Source of the DNA: CAYONM01 sp964405325
GTDB taxonomy: Bacteria; Planctomycetota; UBA11346
Direction: 5' to 3'
Length of the DNA stretch: 12,555 bases
NCBI GenBank assembly: GCA_964405325.1
Contig: CAYONM010000113.1
Coordinates: forward strand, 1-12,555
This document shows positions 7,204 to 12,555 of this stretch, piece after piece (positions within the stretch are counted from its first letter, which is position 1; every line of letters starts with the position of its first letter). Position numbers and translations under genes: made by a program. The notes under the pieces are model-generated. The model searched no databases, had not been told where the DNA came from, and saw only the letters and a program-made list of their open reading frames with translations.

Positions 7204-7208
7204 AGGAG
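7204..7208 (+). promoter_or_regulatory. Ribosome binding site deciding the start of the TraF-like gene
   Basis: AGGAG (inside GGAGAGGAG) lies 7 nt before the ATG at 7216. The protein from that ATG opens with a signal peptide, so this start is preferred over the upstream in-frame one at 7135. Confidence 0.8.
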
Positions 7209-7215
7209 AATCCCC

Positions 7216-8772
7216 ATGTACCGCTCCCTGGTCCCCTGTCTGGCACTCTTGGCCAGTGGTAGTTCCCTATCAGCCCTGGATCATGTCATCGTCGGCCCCC
7301 GCGCCCTGGGCATGGCCGGCGCCAATGTCGCCAGTACCCGCGATGGTACCGCACAATACTACAATCCGGCCACCTTCGGCTTCTTCGGTAGCAAGGAGAC
7401 GGAACTCCCCGGCGAGGATGGCCAACCCACCGAAGTCGATCCGCAGTACTACGACACCGATAATCAACGCCTGGGCGACCAGCAATTCGGCATCCAGGCC
7501 GATGCCACCGTCGGCTACCGCCTGACCGGACGGCTATCGCAACTGATCGACGATATCGAGGACCTGGAGGATGATCTCGACCGCATCGATGAGGACAATG
7601 TCACCTCCAATGATGTTCAGACCTTTATCCGCGTTGCGGAACTGCTGGGCGATCTGCGTGATGGCGGCGACGAACTCCAGGTTCTCGCCAATGGCGGTGC
7701 CAGTATCCGCATAGGCCATCTGGCCATTGGTGCTCGCGTCCATGGCCAAGCCGTTGGCATCCTCCATGACATCGATACCAACAATCTGGGCCTCGATTTC
7801 GACGATGCCGACGACCTGTCCGACGAACTCCTCGAATACAACACGAACAACAACACCATCAGCGATTTCGACACTTATAATCGCGAATATATCGGCGACG
7901 AAACCAATCAGCGCCTGGTCGACCTGGGCTTCGATGCCAACGCCATCAAGGTCATGGACGCCGAAATCGGCAAGGCCATCGACGACGGAACCATTTCTGC
8001 CGGCCTGGCCGACGTCGCCGTGGCCGAAATCGAGAATATCGCCACCGATCTGGACGGTATCGGCTCTGGCGGCGATCTGGACGACAATACCACCTCGCTC
8101 CTGGTCCGCGGCTTGACTTACGCCGAAATCCCCGTGAGTTACGGTTACGCTATCAACAAGCACCTGTCCTTTGGTGCCACCGCCAAATACATGATCGGCC
8201 GGCTGTACGGCACCCGGATCGACGTCTTTCAGGATGAGCTGGATGAAGTAGCCGAAGACGTCGAAGACAATTACCAGGAAAGCAGCACCTTCGGCATCGA
8301 TCTGGCCGTGCTGGGCCGCATTGAGAATTTCCAAGCCGGTCTGACCATCCGCAACCTGAACACCCCCACCTTTGACGGCTTCCAGGACCAGATCACCGGC
8401 ACGCAGATTCCCGACCTGGAGCTGGAGCCCGATGCCACCCTGGGAGCAGCCTGGATTCCAAGGAGCCAACTGACCCTGGAAGCCGCCGTGGACCTGACCA
8501 GCAACAAGACCGTGTTCGGTGAATACGAAACCCAGATGGCCGCTGTCGGCGCTGAAATCGATCTGCTCCATTTCCTGGCCTTGCGTGGCGGTTTGATGAC
8601 CAACCTGGCGGAAAGCGACATCGGGCCACTGTTCACCTTGGGTGCCGGCTTAAACTTCTGGTTGATGCGCATCGACTTGGCCGGCGGCATGAGCTTCGAA
8701 TCCAGCAGTTACGACGGCACCGATGTTCCAGCCGAAAGCCATCTCTCTTTGTCTCTAGCAGCGGAGTTCTGA
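7216..8772 (+). CDS. TraF-like/PorV-like outer-membrane beta-barrel protein
   Basis: A 518-residue exported protein. Residues 1-20 form a signal peptide (MYRSLVPCLALLASGSSLSA). Next comes GPRALGMAGANVA (27-39) and YYNPA (48-52), the N-terminal signature shared by the TraF_2 family (often named conjugal transfer protein TraF), PorV/PorQ and FadL-like barrels. About 125-340 is a very acidic region of alternating Asp, Glu, Ile and Leu that looks helical or coiled-coil rather than barrel. From about 340 the sequence alternates in beta-strand fashion and ends in SLSLAAEF, a terminal Phe typical of outer-membrane barrels. I see no conjugation genes nearby, so the TraF name should not be taken as function. 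It stands alone behind its own leader and ends before a hairpin at 8791-8816. Location is well supported; role unknown. Confidence 0.75.
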   Translation: MYRSLVPCLALLASGSSLSALDHVIVGPRALGMAGANVASTRDGTAQYYNPATFGFFGSKETELPGEDGQPTEVDPQYYDTDNQRLGDQQFGIQADATVGYRLTGRLSQLIDDIEDLEDDLDRIDEDNVTSNDVQTFIRVAELLGDLRDGGDELQVLANGGASIRIGHLAIGARVHGQAVGILHDIDTNNLGLDFDDADDLSDELLEYNTNNNTISDFDTYNREYIGDETNQRLVDLGFDANAIKVMDAEIGKAIDDGTISAGLADVAVAEIENIATDLDGIGSGGDLDDNTTSLLVRGLTYAEIPVSYGYAINKHLSFGATAKYMIGRLYGTRIDVFQDELDEVAEDVEDNYQESSTFGIDLAVLGRIENFQAGLTIRNLNTPTFDGFQDQITGTQIPDLELEPDATLGAAWIPRSQLTLEAAVDLTSNKTVFGEYETQMAAVGAEIDLLHFLALRGGLMTNLAESDIGPLFTLGAGLNFWLMRIDLAGGMSFESSSYDGTDVPAESHLSLSLAAEF

Positions 8773-8790
8773 GCTTGCCAGCGTGCCCTA

Positions 8791-8816
8791 CTCGGCAGCT
8801 TCTTGAGGCTGCCGAG
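8791..8816 (+). terminator. Strong hairpin after the TraF-like gene
   Basis: CTCGGCAGC (8791-8799), an 8-nt loop and GCTGCCGAG (8808-8816) make a perfect 9-bp stem 18 bp after the stop codon. There is no T run after it, so it could be an atypical terminator, an mRNA end-stabilising structure, or a leader hairpin of the ABC operon 20 bp downstream. Confidence 0.45.
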
Positions 8817-8835
8817 CGGTAGCTACCATGCGCCC

Positions 8836-9753
8836 ATGACCGATCTGCTTCAGTTCGAAGACGTCAGCTACAGCTACCGTGGCGACTGGCTGCAACGCAT
8901 TCCTGCGCTGCAAAGTGTCCATTTCACCGTCCCAGCCGGCAGCGCCTATGGCTTTCTGGGTGCCAATGGCGCCGGCAAAAGCACGGCTATCAAGCTGCTC
9001 ACCGGCCTGCTACACGGCCACCAGGGTCAGGTGCAGCTCTTCGGCCAGGACCTGGGCAAAGCGCACCTGCGCCGGCAGCTGGGTTACCTCCCCGAGCAAC
9101 CCTTCTTCTATGAAAACCTGCAGGTGCGCGAGTACCTGGCCTATCTGGGCAAGCTTTCCGGCCTACGCGGCAAGCCGCTGGACGATGCCCGCGAGCGGGT
9201 CTACCAGCAGCTGGACCTCGGCAATCTATGCAAGCGCAAATTGGGTAGCTTCTCCAAGGGTATGCGGCAACGCTTCGGCCTGGCCCAGGCCATTTTGCAT
9301 CAACCCGAACTGATCGTTCTGGATGAGCCCTTCTCCGGCCTGGACCCCCTGTGGCGGGCCCGCTTCAAAGACATCCTCCGCGCCGAGCGCGAACGCGGCG
9401 CCACCCTGTTCTTCTCCAGCCATATCCTCTCCGATGTCGAAGATCTCTGTGACCGCTACTGCCTGATCGACCACGGCAAGATTTTGGAAGAAGGTGCCAT
9501 CCAGGACCTGTTCGCCCAGGCGCCGCTGCAGCTGATCGGCCAGGGTCCGACACCCGACGGCGCCACCACCGCCGACGACGGCACGTGGACCTGGACCGTC
9601 GATGAAAACCAGCGCGCCCAGGCCCTGGTTGCCATTCAAGCCGCTGGCGGTGAACTACTGCGCCTGGAGCGGCACCGCATGGCCTTGGAGGATTATTTTG
9701 TCCAGCGGGTGGCGCAAAGCCATGCGGCCGGGAAACACGATGGAAACTCATGA
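8836..9753 (+). CDS. ABC-2 type exporter ATP-binding protein
   Basis: A 305-residue ATPase with every ABC motif: Walker A GANGAGKST (42-50), Q-loop glutamine in LPEQ (88), signature SFSKGM (138-143), Walker B LIVLDEP (159-165), D-loop SGLD (167-170) and H-loop His196. The FSKGM signature and YLPEQPFFYENLQVREYL are typical of the CcmA/NatA-like exporters that pair with ABC-2 permeases. The C-terminal 80 residues form the usual accessory domain. Its partner permease is encoded at 11173, displaced by the nucleotidyltransferase/HEPN islet. I chose the ATG at 8836 (MTDLLQFEDV) over a TTG inside the upstream hairpin. No clear Shine-Dalgarno. The stop forms an ATGA overlap with the next possible start at 9750. 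Substrate unknown. Confidence 0.93.
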   Translation: MTDLLQFEDVSYSYRGDWLQRIPALQSVHFTVPAGSAYGFLGANGAGKSTAIKLLTGLLHGHQGQVQLFGQDLGKAHLRRQLGYLPEQPFFYENLQVREYLAYLGKLSGLRGKPLDDARERVYQQLDLGNLCKRKLGSFSKGMRQRFGLAQAILHQPELIVLDEPFSGLDPLWRARFKDILRAERERGATLFFSSHILSDVEDLCDRYCLIDHGKILEEGAIQDLFAQAPLQLIGQGPTPDGATTADDGTWTWTVDENQRAQALVAIQAAGGELLRLERHRMALEDYFVQRVAQSHAAGKHDGNS

Positions 9754-9965
9754 TCAGTCACCGTGTCGATCGAAACATGTGCCGTCTGTGCAAGCTGCAG
9801 ACCCACAATCCTGAGATCCGACTCCACACCAACGAAGGCCTGGCCGCCATCTGGGAGATAACCAAGGACTGCTGGTGCCTCTCCCCGGCCTACCTGGAAG
9901 GAGGAGCTGAACGCGATGCTCAATTCCGATTACTGCGACATGTTGTCCGCACTCATCGCCTGTAA
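9750..9965 (+). CDS. Doubtful small ORF between the ABC ATPase and the nucleotidyltransferase
   Basis: A 71-codon frame starts in an ATGA overlap with the ABC ATPase stop and runs 50 bp into the following nucleotidyltransferase gene. It has four cysteines (CRLC and CWC) and a protein-like stretch AAIWEITKDCWCLSPAYLEG, but I recognise no family. The long overlap and the Shine-Dalgarno of the next gene inside it argue against a functional gene. It could be a real small protein coupled to the ATPase, a remnant left when the islet formed, or chance. Confidence 0.25.
   Translation: MISHRVDRNMCRLCKLQTHNPEIRLHTNEGLAAIWEITKDCWCLSPAYLEGGAERDAQFRLLRHVVRTHRL
9898..9906 (+). promoter_or_regulatory. Ribosome binding site of the DUF6036-like gene
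   Basis: AAGGAGGAG ends 9 nt before the ATG at 9916. It is strong, unlike the sites of the flanking ABC genes, and supports independent translation of the islet's first gene. Confidence 0.75.
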
Positions 9966-10365
9966 GGTCCACTTTCTTGTCATTGGTGCCTACGCATTGG
10001 CTGGACACGGTTTTCCCCGCGCTACCGGCGATATCGACATCTGGGTCGAAGCGTCGCCTGAGAACGCCCCCAAAGTCATATCCGCCCTCGCCACTTTTGG
10101 TGCGCCAATCTCGGACATCGATGCTGAATATTTTCAAACCAACGAAAACGTCTTCCAAATCGGTGTCGCTCCCTGTCGGATCGATTTGCTGACCAGCGTC
10201 ACCGGCCTGCCTGACTTTGCAGCTTGCCACCAACGCGCCCACATGGTCAGCATGGACAAGCTGGAAATACCCATTTTGAGCAAAGCCGACTACATCACCA
10301 ACAAGCGCGCCCTTGGTCGCCACCGCGACTTAGCCGACATCGACACCATTGAAGGACGAGGCTGA
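9916..10365 (+). CDS. DUF6036-like stand-alone nucleotidyltransferase
   Basis: A 149-residue protein of the DNA polymerase beta-like nucleotidyltransferase fold. LVIGAYALAGHGFPRATGDIDIW (21-43) combines the glycine-containing helix start with the metal-binding D39 and D41, and RIDLL gives the third acidic residue D90. Conserved LSKADYITNKRALGRHRDLADI follows at 121-142, as in the DUF6036/AbiEii-related families. In the usual VGGYA motif the second Gly is replaced by Ala (IGAYA). Such proteins transfer a nucleotide to a protein or RNA target and are common in toxin-antitoxin and defence islets; the target is unknown. Its stop overlaps the mntA start by one base (TGATG), so the two are likely co-translated. 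This second nucleotidyltransferase is not part of the canonical MntA/HepT pair. Confidence 0.8.
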   Translation: MLNSDYCDMLSALIACKVHFLVIGAYALAGHGFPRATGDIDIWVEASPENAPKVISALATFGAPISDIDAEYFQTNENVFQIGVAPCRIDLLTSVTGLPDFAACHQRAHMVSMDKLEIPILSKADYITNKRALGRHRDLADIDTIEGRG

Positions 10366-10670
10366 TGCAGCTCAAGCAACAGCAAGAGGCCCAATTGGCC
10401 AGCATCTGCGCCGCCTACCACATTGCTCAGCTGGAGCTGTTTGGCAGCCAAGCCAATGGCCGAGCCACCGAGCAATCAGACGTCGACTTGCTGGTCACCT
10501 TTGTTCCCGGCCGTACCCCCGGCTTCGCCTTCTTCGACCTGCACCGCGAGTTGGAACAGCTATTCGGCAAACCGGTGGATCTCCTGTTACGCGAATGCGT
10601 CGAACACGATCCGCTGCCGGCACGGCGAGCGCGCATGCTGAACACGGCACAGGTGCTGCATGCGGCTTGA
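10365..10670 (+). CDS. mntA: MntA-type minimal nucleotidyltransferase antitoxin
   Basis: A 101-residue minimal nucleotidyltransferase with the textbook GSX10DXD motif: G27-S28, ten residues, then D39 and D41, and a third acid at D72 in KPVDLL. In characterised MntA/HepT pairs this enzyme AMPylates a tyrosine near the HEPN active site and so silences the HepT RNase. It overlaps the upstream nucleotidyltransferase by 1 bp and the downstream hepT start by 11 bp, the usual tight order. GAAGGA and GAGG just before the ATG can serve as Shine-Dalgarno. All catalytic residues look intact, although the partner toxin gene is broken, so this antitoxin is probably an orphan. Confidence 0.88.
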   Translation: MQLKQQQEAQLASICAAYHIAQLELFGSQANGRATEQSDVDLLVTFVPGRTPGFAFFDLHRELEQLFGKPVDLLLRECVEHDPLPARRARMLNTAQVLHAA

Positions 10671-10949
10671 TGACCGCGATCTGACTCGTTTGCAGAACAT
10701 CCTCCGATACAGCCAGGAGGCGGTCGATGCCATGAACGGCATGAGCTATCAGAATTTTGCCAGCAATCGGGTCCTGATATTGGCCATGGAGCGCTGCTGT
10801 GAAATCATCGGCGAAGCTGGCAGATATATTTCAGATTCCGTCAAAGCGGTCTTGCCACAAGATCCCATGGCATGCCATGTACGGCATGCGCAAGCGCCTC
10901 AGCCATGACTACGCCAATGCCAGCACCCCGATCATTTATCAGGTCATAA

Positions 10950-10974
10950 GGGTCCGTCAATAAATAAAGGTAGC
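10950..10974 (+). repeat. Left terminal inverted repeat of the MITE-like element
   Basis: The 25-bp left end begins GGGTCCG and finishes with AAATAAAGGTAGC. It pairs with 11081-11105 at 21 of 25 positions. The preceding TAA is the left copy of the target repeat. Confidence 0.82.
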
Positions 10975-11080
10975 GTCTCACTTGATCTTTTGCCGCCCTT
11001 CTGCGTTGCTTATCGCTTACATATACTCGATATGCTCGCTCTTCGCGCCTTGAAGGATCGACAAAATCTCTGCGCGATCT

Positions 11081-11105
11081 GCTACCTTTATTTCTTTCCG
11101 CACCC
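11081..11105 (-). repeat. Right terminal inverted repeat of the MITE-like element
   Basis: GCTACCTTTATTT (11081-11093) is the exact complement of the inner part of the left end, and the outer bases end in CGCACCC. TAA follows directly at 11106-11108. Confidence 0.82.
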
Positions 11106-11172
11106 TAAGCGAGGAGCTGCCCCAGCTCATCCAACACATTCAACGTTTCATCGACAGACAAGAAGACCACCC

Positions 11173-11931
11173 ATGACCCCCCTGCTCATCATCGCCAACG
11201 CCACCAGCAAGGAAGCCCTGCGCGGTAAAAGCTTTCTGCTGCTGATCATCCTCTACGCCATCGGCGTGCTGTTGACGCCGGTGATCGGCTGGATCAGCGC
11301 CACCGATGGCAAGGTGGTCAACACCGATCTGATCTTCAGCCTGCTGTCCATCATCGGCGTCCTGGTCGCCGTGGCCACCGGCACCGCCCTGGTCCACACC
11401 GAGATCCAGCAGCGCACCCTCTACACCGTCCTCTCGCGCCCCATCGAGCGCTGGCACTTCATCATCGGCAAGTACCTGGGCCTGTGCGGCGCCCTGATTC
11501 TGGGCCAGGCCGCCATGCTCATCGTCGCCCTGGGCGCCACCGAGCTGGTCGGCGTCGGTGCCAGTTGGTACCTGGTCCTGGCCGGCATTCTGATCTGGCT
11601 GGAGGTCTGCATCGTCGCCGCCATCAGTCTCTGCCTGACCTCTGTGGCCGGCCCGCTGCTGGCGGCGGCCCTGTCCCTGGCGGTCTACGCCCTGGGCCAC
11701 GCCGTGCACGAGCTGCCCCACTTCATGCACCACCTCAAGGGCTGGCAGAACGCCATCGCCGTCACCTTCGCCAGTCTCATCCCCGACCTGGGCGGCCTCG
11801 CCTATCGCAACGATGCCGTCTACGGTCAGCCACCCGGCCGCGAACAGCTGATCGGCGCGGTCTTGTGCACGCTCTGGATCATCCTGCTGGTCGGGATCAG
11901 CAGCATGGTCATGCGTCGGAAGCAGTTGTAG
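11173..11931 (+). CDS. ABC-2 type transporter permease
   Basis: A 252-residue integral membrane protein with about six hydrophobic segments (near 21-41, 54-76, 102-122, 131-152, 155-177 and 224-246). It has the ABC-2 layout: a short cytoplasmic N-terminus, a long second cytoplasmic loop HTEIQQRTLYTVLSRPIERW (75-94), which is a hallmark of these exporters, and a basic C-terminus RRKQL. It should pair with the ATPase at 8836. The ATG at 11173 overlaps the old hepT stop (ATGA), so translation was probably coupled to hepT. With hepT broken, ribosomes now stop far upstream, and the MITE hairpin lies between, so expression may have fallen. An upstream in-frame start at 10990 lies inside the MITE and is not convincing. 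Substrate unknown. Confidence 0.88.
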   Translation: MTPLLIIANATSKEALRGKSFLLLIILYAIGVLLTPVIGWISATDGKVVNTDLIFSLLSIIGVLVAVATGTALVHTEIQQRTLYTVLSRPIERWHFIIGKYLGLCGALILGQAAMLIVALGATELVGVGASWYLVLAGILIWLEVCIVAAISLCLTSVAGPLLAAALSLAVYALGHAVHELPHFMHHLKGWQNAIAVTFASLIPDLGGLAYRNDAVYGQPPGREQLIGAVLCTLWIILLVGISSMVMRRKQL

Positions 11932-11934
11932 CGG

Positions 11935-12300
11935 TTACCAGCGGCAGCGGGCGTAGTAGCCCTGCATGCTGCGATCGCAGGTGATCAAGTCGGCACCCTG
12001 CTGTTGCGCTGCGGCCACGATCAGCCGGTCGGCTGGATCGCGGTGCTCCCAGTCCAAGAACACAGCCGCCAGGAACAGCTGACGGTCCACGGCAATGGTG
12101 CGCAGGCCGAGACGGTCGACCAGTCCCTGCCAGCCATGATAGCCACCGGGTAGGGCCAGGGAGCCGAGGCGATGCTTCCAGGCGATCTCGCACCAGCTGA
12201 CCGCGCAGATCAGCAGGTCATCAGCGAGCACATCCGTCGGCGGCGCATAGTCGCTCAGGCTCCAGTGCAGCAGGGCGCAGGTATCGAGCACTGCGCTCAT
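11935..12300 (-). CDS. vapC: VapC-type PIN-domain RNase toxin
   Basis: A 121-residue PIN domain. LDTCALLHW (5-13) carries the first catalytic Asp (D6). E38 in the SWCEIAWK region, D88 and D91 in HRDPADRLIVAAA (86-98) and D109 in ITCDRSM supply the rest of the metal site. The HRDPADRLI pattern is that of the Sll0205-like VapC subgroup, Mg-dependent RNases that cut tRNA or rRNA sites. Its ATG overlaps the antitoxin stop (ATGA, 12297-12300), the usual antitoxin-first order. It converges on the ABC permease with a gap of only 3 bp and no visible terminator, so the two transcripts should overlap. The gene looks complete. Confidence 0.9.
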   Translation of the reverse strand: MSAVLDTCALLHWSLSDYAPPTDVLADDLLICAVSWCEIAWKHRLGSLALPGGYHGWQGLVDRLGLRTIAVDRQLFLAAVFLDWEHRDPADRLIVAAAQQQGADLITCDRSMQGYYARCRW

Positions 12301-12555
12301 TCCGCATCTTCCGCCACGCGCCGCTGCGGCGCTGCGGCGAACGCGCCCCAGACATCCTCGGGCAAGGGCGCTACGGCCTCGGCGGGGTCCAATACGATGC
12401 CTTCCTCGCGTGCCTGTTGGCGTAGGGCTGCCAGGGCCTCGGTCCGCGCGACATTGGGATGCTCGTACGGTACGATTCTCGCCACCGGCTTGCCATGGCG
12501 GGTGATCACCACGATTTCGCCCTCGCGCTCCACGGCATGGAGCAGCGCCGAGAGA
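12297..12555 (-). CDS. Phd/YefM-family antitoxin (5' end beyond window)
   Basis: The visible 86 codons begin in LSALLHAVEREGEIVVITRHGKPVARIVPYE, the second half of the Phd/YefM DNA-binding fold; the true start lies outside the window. EIVVITRHGKPVARIVP is the family core. The C-terminal tail, rich in Ala, Glu and Pro, would wrap and inhibit the VapC toxin encoded just downstream with an ATGA overlap. Such antitoxins repress their own operon; that operator must lie beyond 12555. The in-frame GTG at 12533 is not a sensible start because it would cut the DNA-binding region. Confidence 0.88.
   Translation of the reverse strand, partial: LSALLHAVEREGEIVVITRHGKPVARIVPYEHPNVARTEALAALRQQAREEGIVLDPAEAVAPLPEDVWGAFAAAPQRRVAEDAE

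Larger units (their letters stand above)
10950..11105. mobile_element. MITE-like 156-bp palindromic element inserted in hepT
   Basis: The ends are GGGTCCGTCAATAAATAAAGG.. and its inverted partner ending ..CGCACCC; the terminal 25 bp match at 21 positions, including 13 uninterrupted bases (AAATAAAGGTAGC). Similarity between the arms continues inward to the centre, so the whole element can fold into one long imperfect hairpin. TAA stands on both sides (10947-10949 and 11106-11108) as a 3-bp target duplication. There is no transposase, so any mobility depends on an enzyme elsewhere. The insertion adds 159 bp (53 codons), which keeps the frame but brings a stop codon. I do not recognise a named family. 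Confidence 0.82.
10660..11176 (+). pseudogene. hepT: HepT-type HEPN toxin gene, frameshifted and interrupted by a MITE-like element
   Basis: The reading frame from 10660 gives a HepT (DUF86) N-terminus with VLILAMERCCEIIGEAGRYI, but shifts at about 10861. It then ends at 10908 after 82 residues, losing the catalytic motif. In the +1 frame the family resumes: IPWHAMYGMRKRLSHDYANA, containing RX4HXY (10889-10912). That frame meets a stop at 10961-10963, inside an inserted 156-bp element. After the element (from 11108) the C-terminus continues as SEELPQLIQHIQRFIDRQ to a TGA at 11174-11176. Joining the flanks with one TAA removed gives IIYQVISEELPQLIQ in frame. HepT is an RNase toxin in the MntA/HepT system. 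Two separate lesions make it inactive unless the frameshift is a sequencing error. The original stop overlapped the permease ATG (ATGA). Confidence 0.85.

Noticed and set aside
7135..7215. Upstream in-frame start of the TraF-like gene
   Set aside because: It would put 27 residues before the signal peptide and lies in the operator-like region; the ATG at 7216 has a good Shine-Dalgarno.
9754..10323. A 189-codon minus-strand frame across the DUF6036-like gene
   Set aside because: The opposite strand carries a recognisable nucleotidyltransferase with its active-site residues and a strong Shine-Dalgarno.
10950..11105. Reading the palindromic element as a rho-independent terminator or a CRISPR-like repeat
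   Set aside because: Its length, imperfect inward pairing, TAA flanks and in-frame rescue of hepT fit an inserted element; there is no terminal T run on either strand and no repeat-spacer pattern.
10990..11172. Upstream in-frame extension of the ABC permease
   Set aside because: It starts inside the MITE-like element, and its hydrophilic sequence precedes a normal permease start at 11173.
11140..11733. A 197-codon minus-strand frame opposite the permease
   Set aside because: It is the antisense of transmembrane segments, rich in Gly, Asp and Gln, with no recognisable domain.

Overview
This is a G+C-rich bacterial chromosomal window: ordinary housekeeping and envelope genes plus one accessory islet. 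The lineage is uncertain. A GatB-type amidotransferase, an FHA-GAF-AAA-Fis regulator, a single large pseudopilin with a VVFADGH motif and a TraF/PorV-like outer-membrane protein with a GPRALGMAGANVA start are together common in PVC-type bacteria (Planctomycetota, Lentisphaerota and relatives). I treat that only as a lead. Several core genes (hisI, gatB, the FHA regulator, the PilT-like gene) show no clear Shine-Dalgarno sequence, while the pseudopilin, the TraF-like gene and the first islet gene have strong ones.

Left part (1-6070): on the minus strand, hisI is followed without a gap by an RlmI-like methyltransferase that runs off the left edge. Divergently, on the plus strand, lie gatB, an FHA-GAF-AAA+-Fis regulator that lacks the sigma54-contacting GAFTGA loop, and a PilT/PilU-like ATPase. 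The PilT-like gene converges with a minus-strand pseudopilin gene, and a terminator for the pseudopilin overlaps the PilT-like stop codon.

Middle part (6096-8816): the pseudopilin and a TraF-like beta-barrel protein diverge from a regulatory-looking intergenic region. That region holds a tandem imperfect 20-bp direct repeat and a perfect TGACAT-CCG-ATGTCA palindrome.

Right part (8836-11931): an ABC exporter ATPase and its ABC-2 permease are split by about 1.4 kb carrying a DUF6036-like nucleotidyltransferase, a minimal nucleotidyltransferase antitoxin (MntA type) and a ruined HEPN toxin gene (HepT type). The hepT gene has two lesions. One is a single-base frameshift ahead of the catalytic RX4HXY motif. 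The other is a 156-bp, almost fully self-complementary MITE-like element flanked by TAA direct repeats. Removing the element and one TAA restores an in-frame HepT C-terminus that ends in an ATGA overlap with the permease start. This is the most notable structure in the window.

Right edge (11935-12555): a Phd/YefM-like antitoxin (cut by the window end) and a VapC-type PIN toxin overlap by ATGA on the minus strand and converge on the permease with a 3-bp gap.
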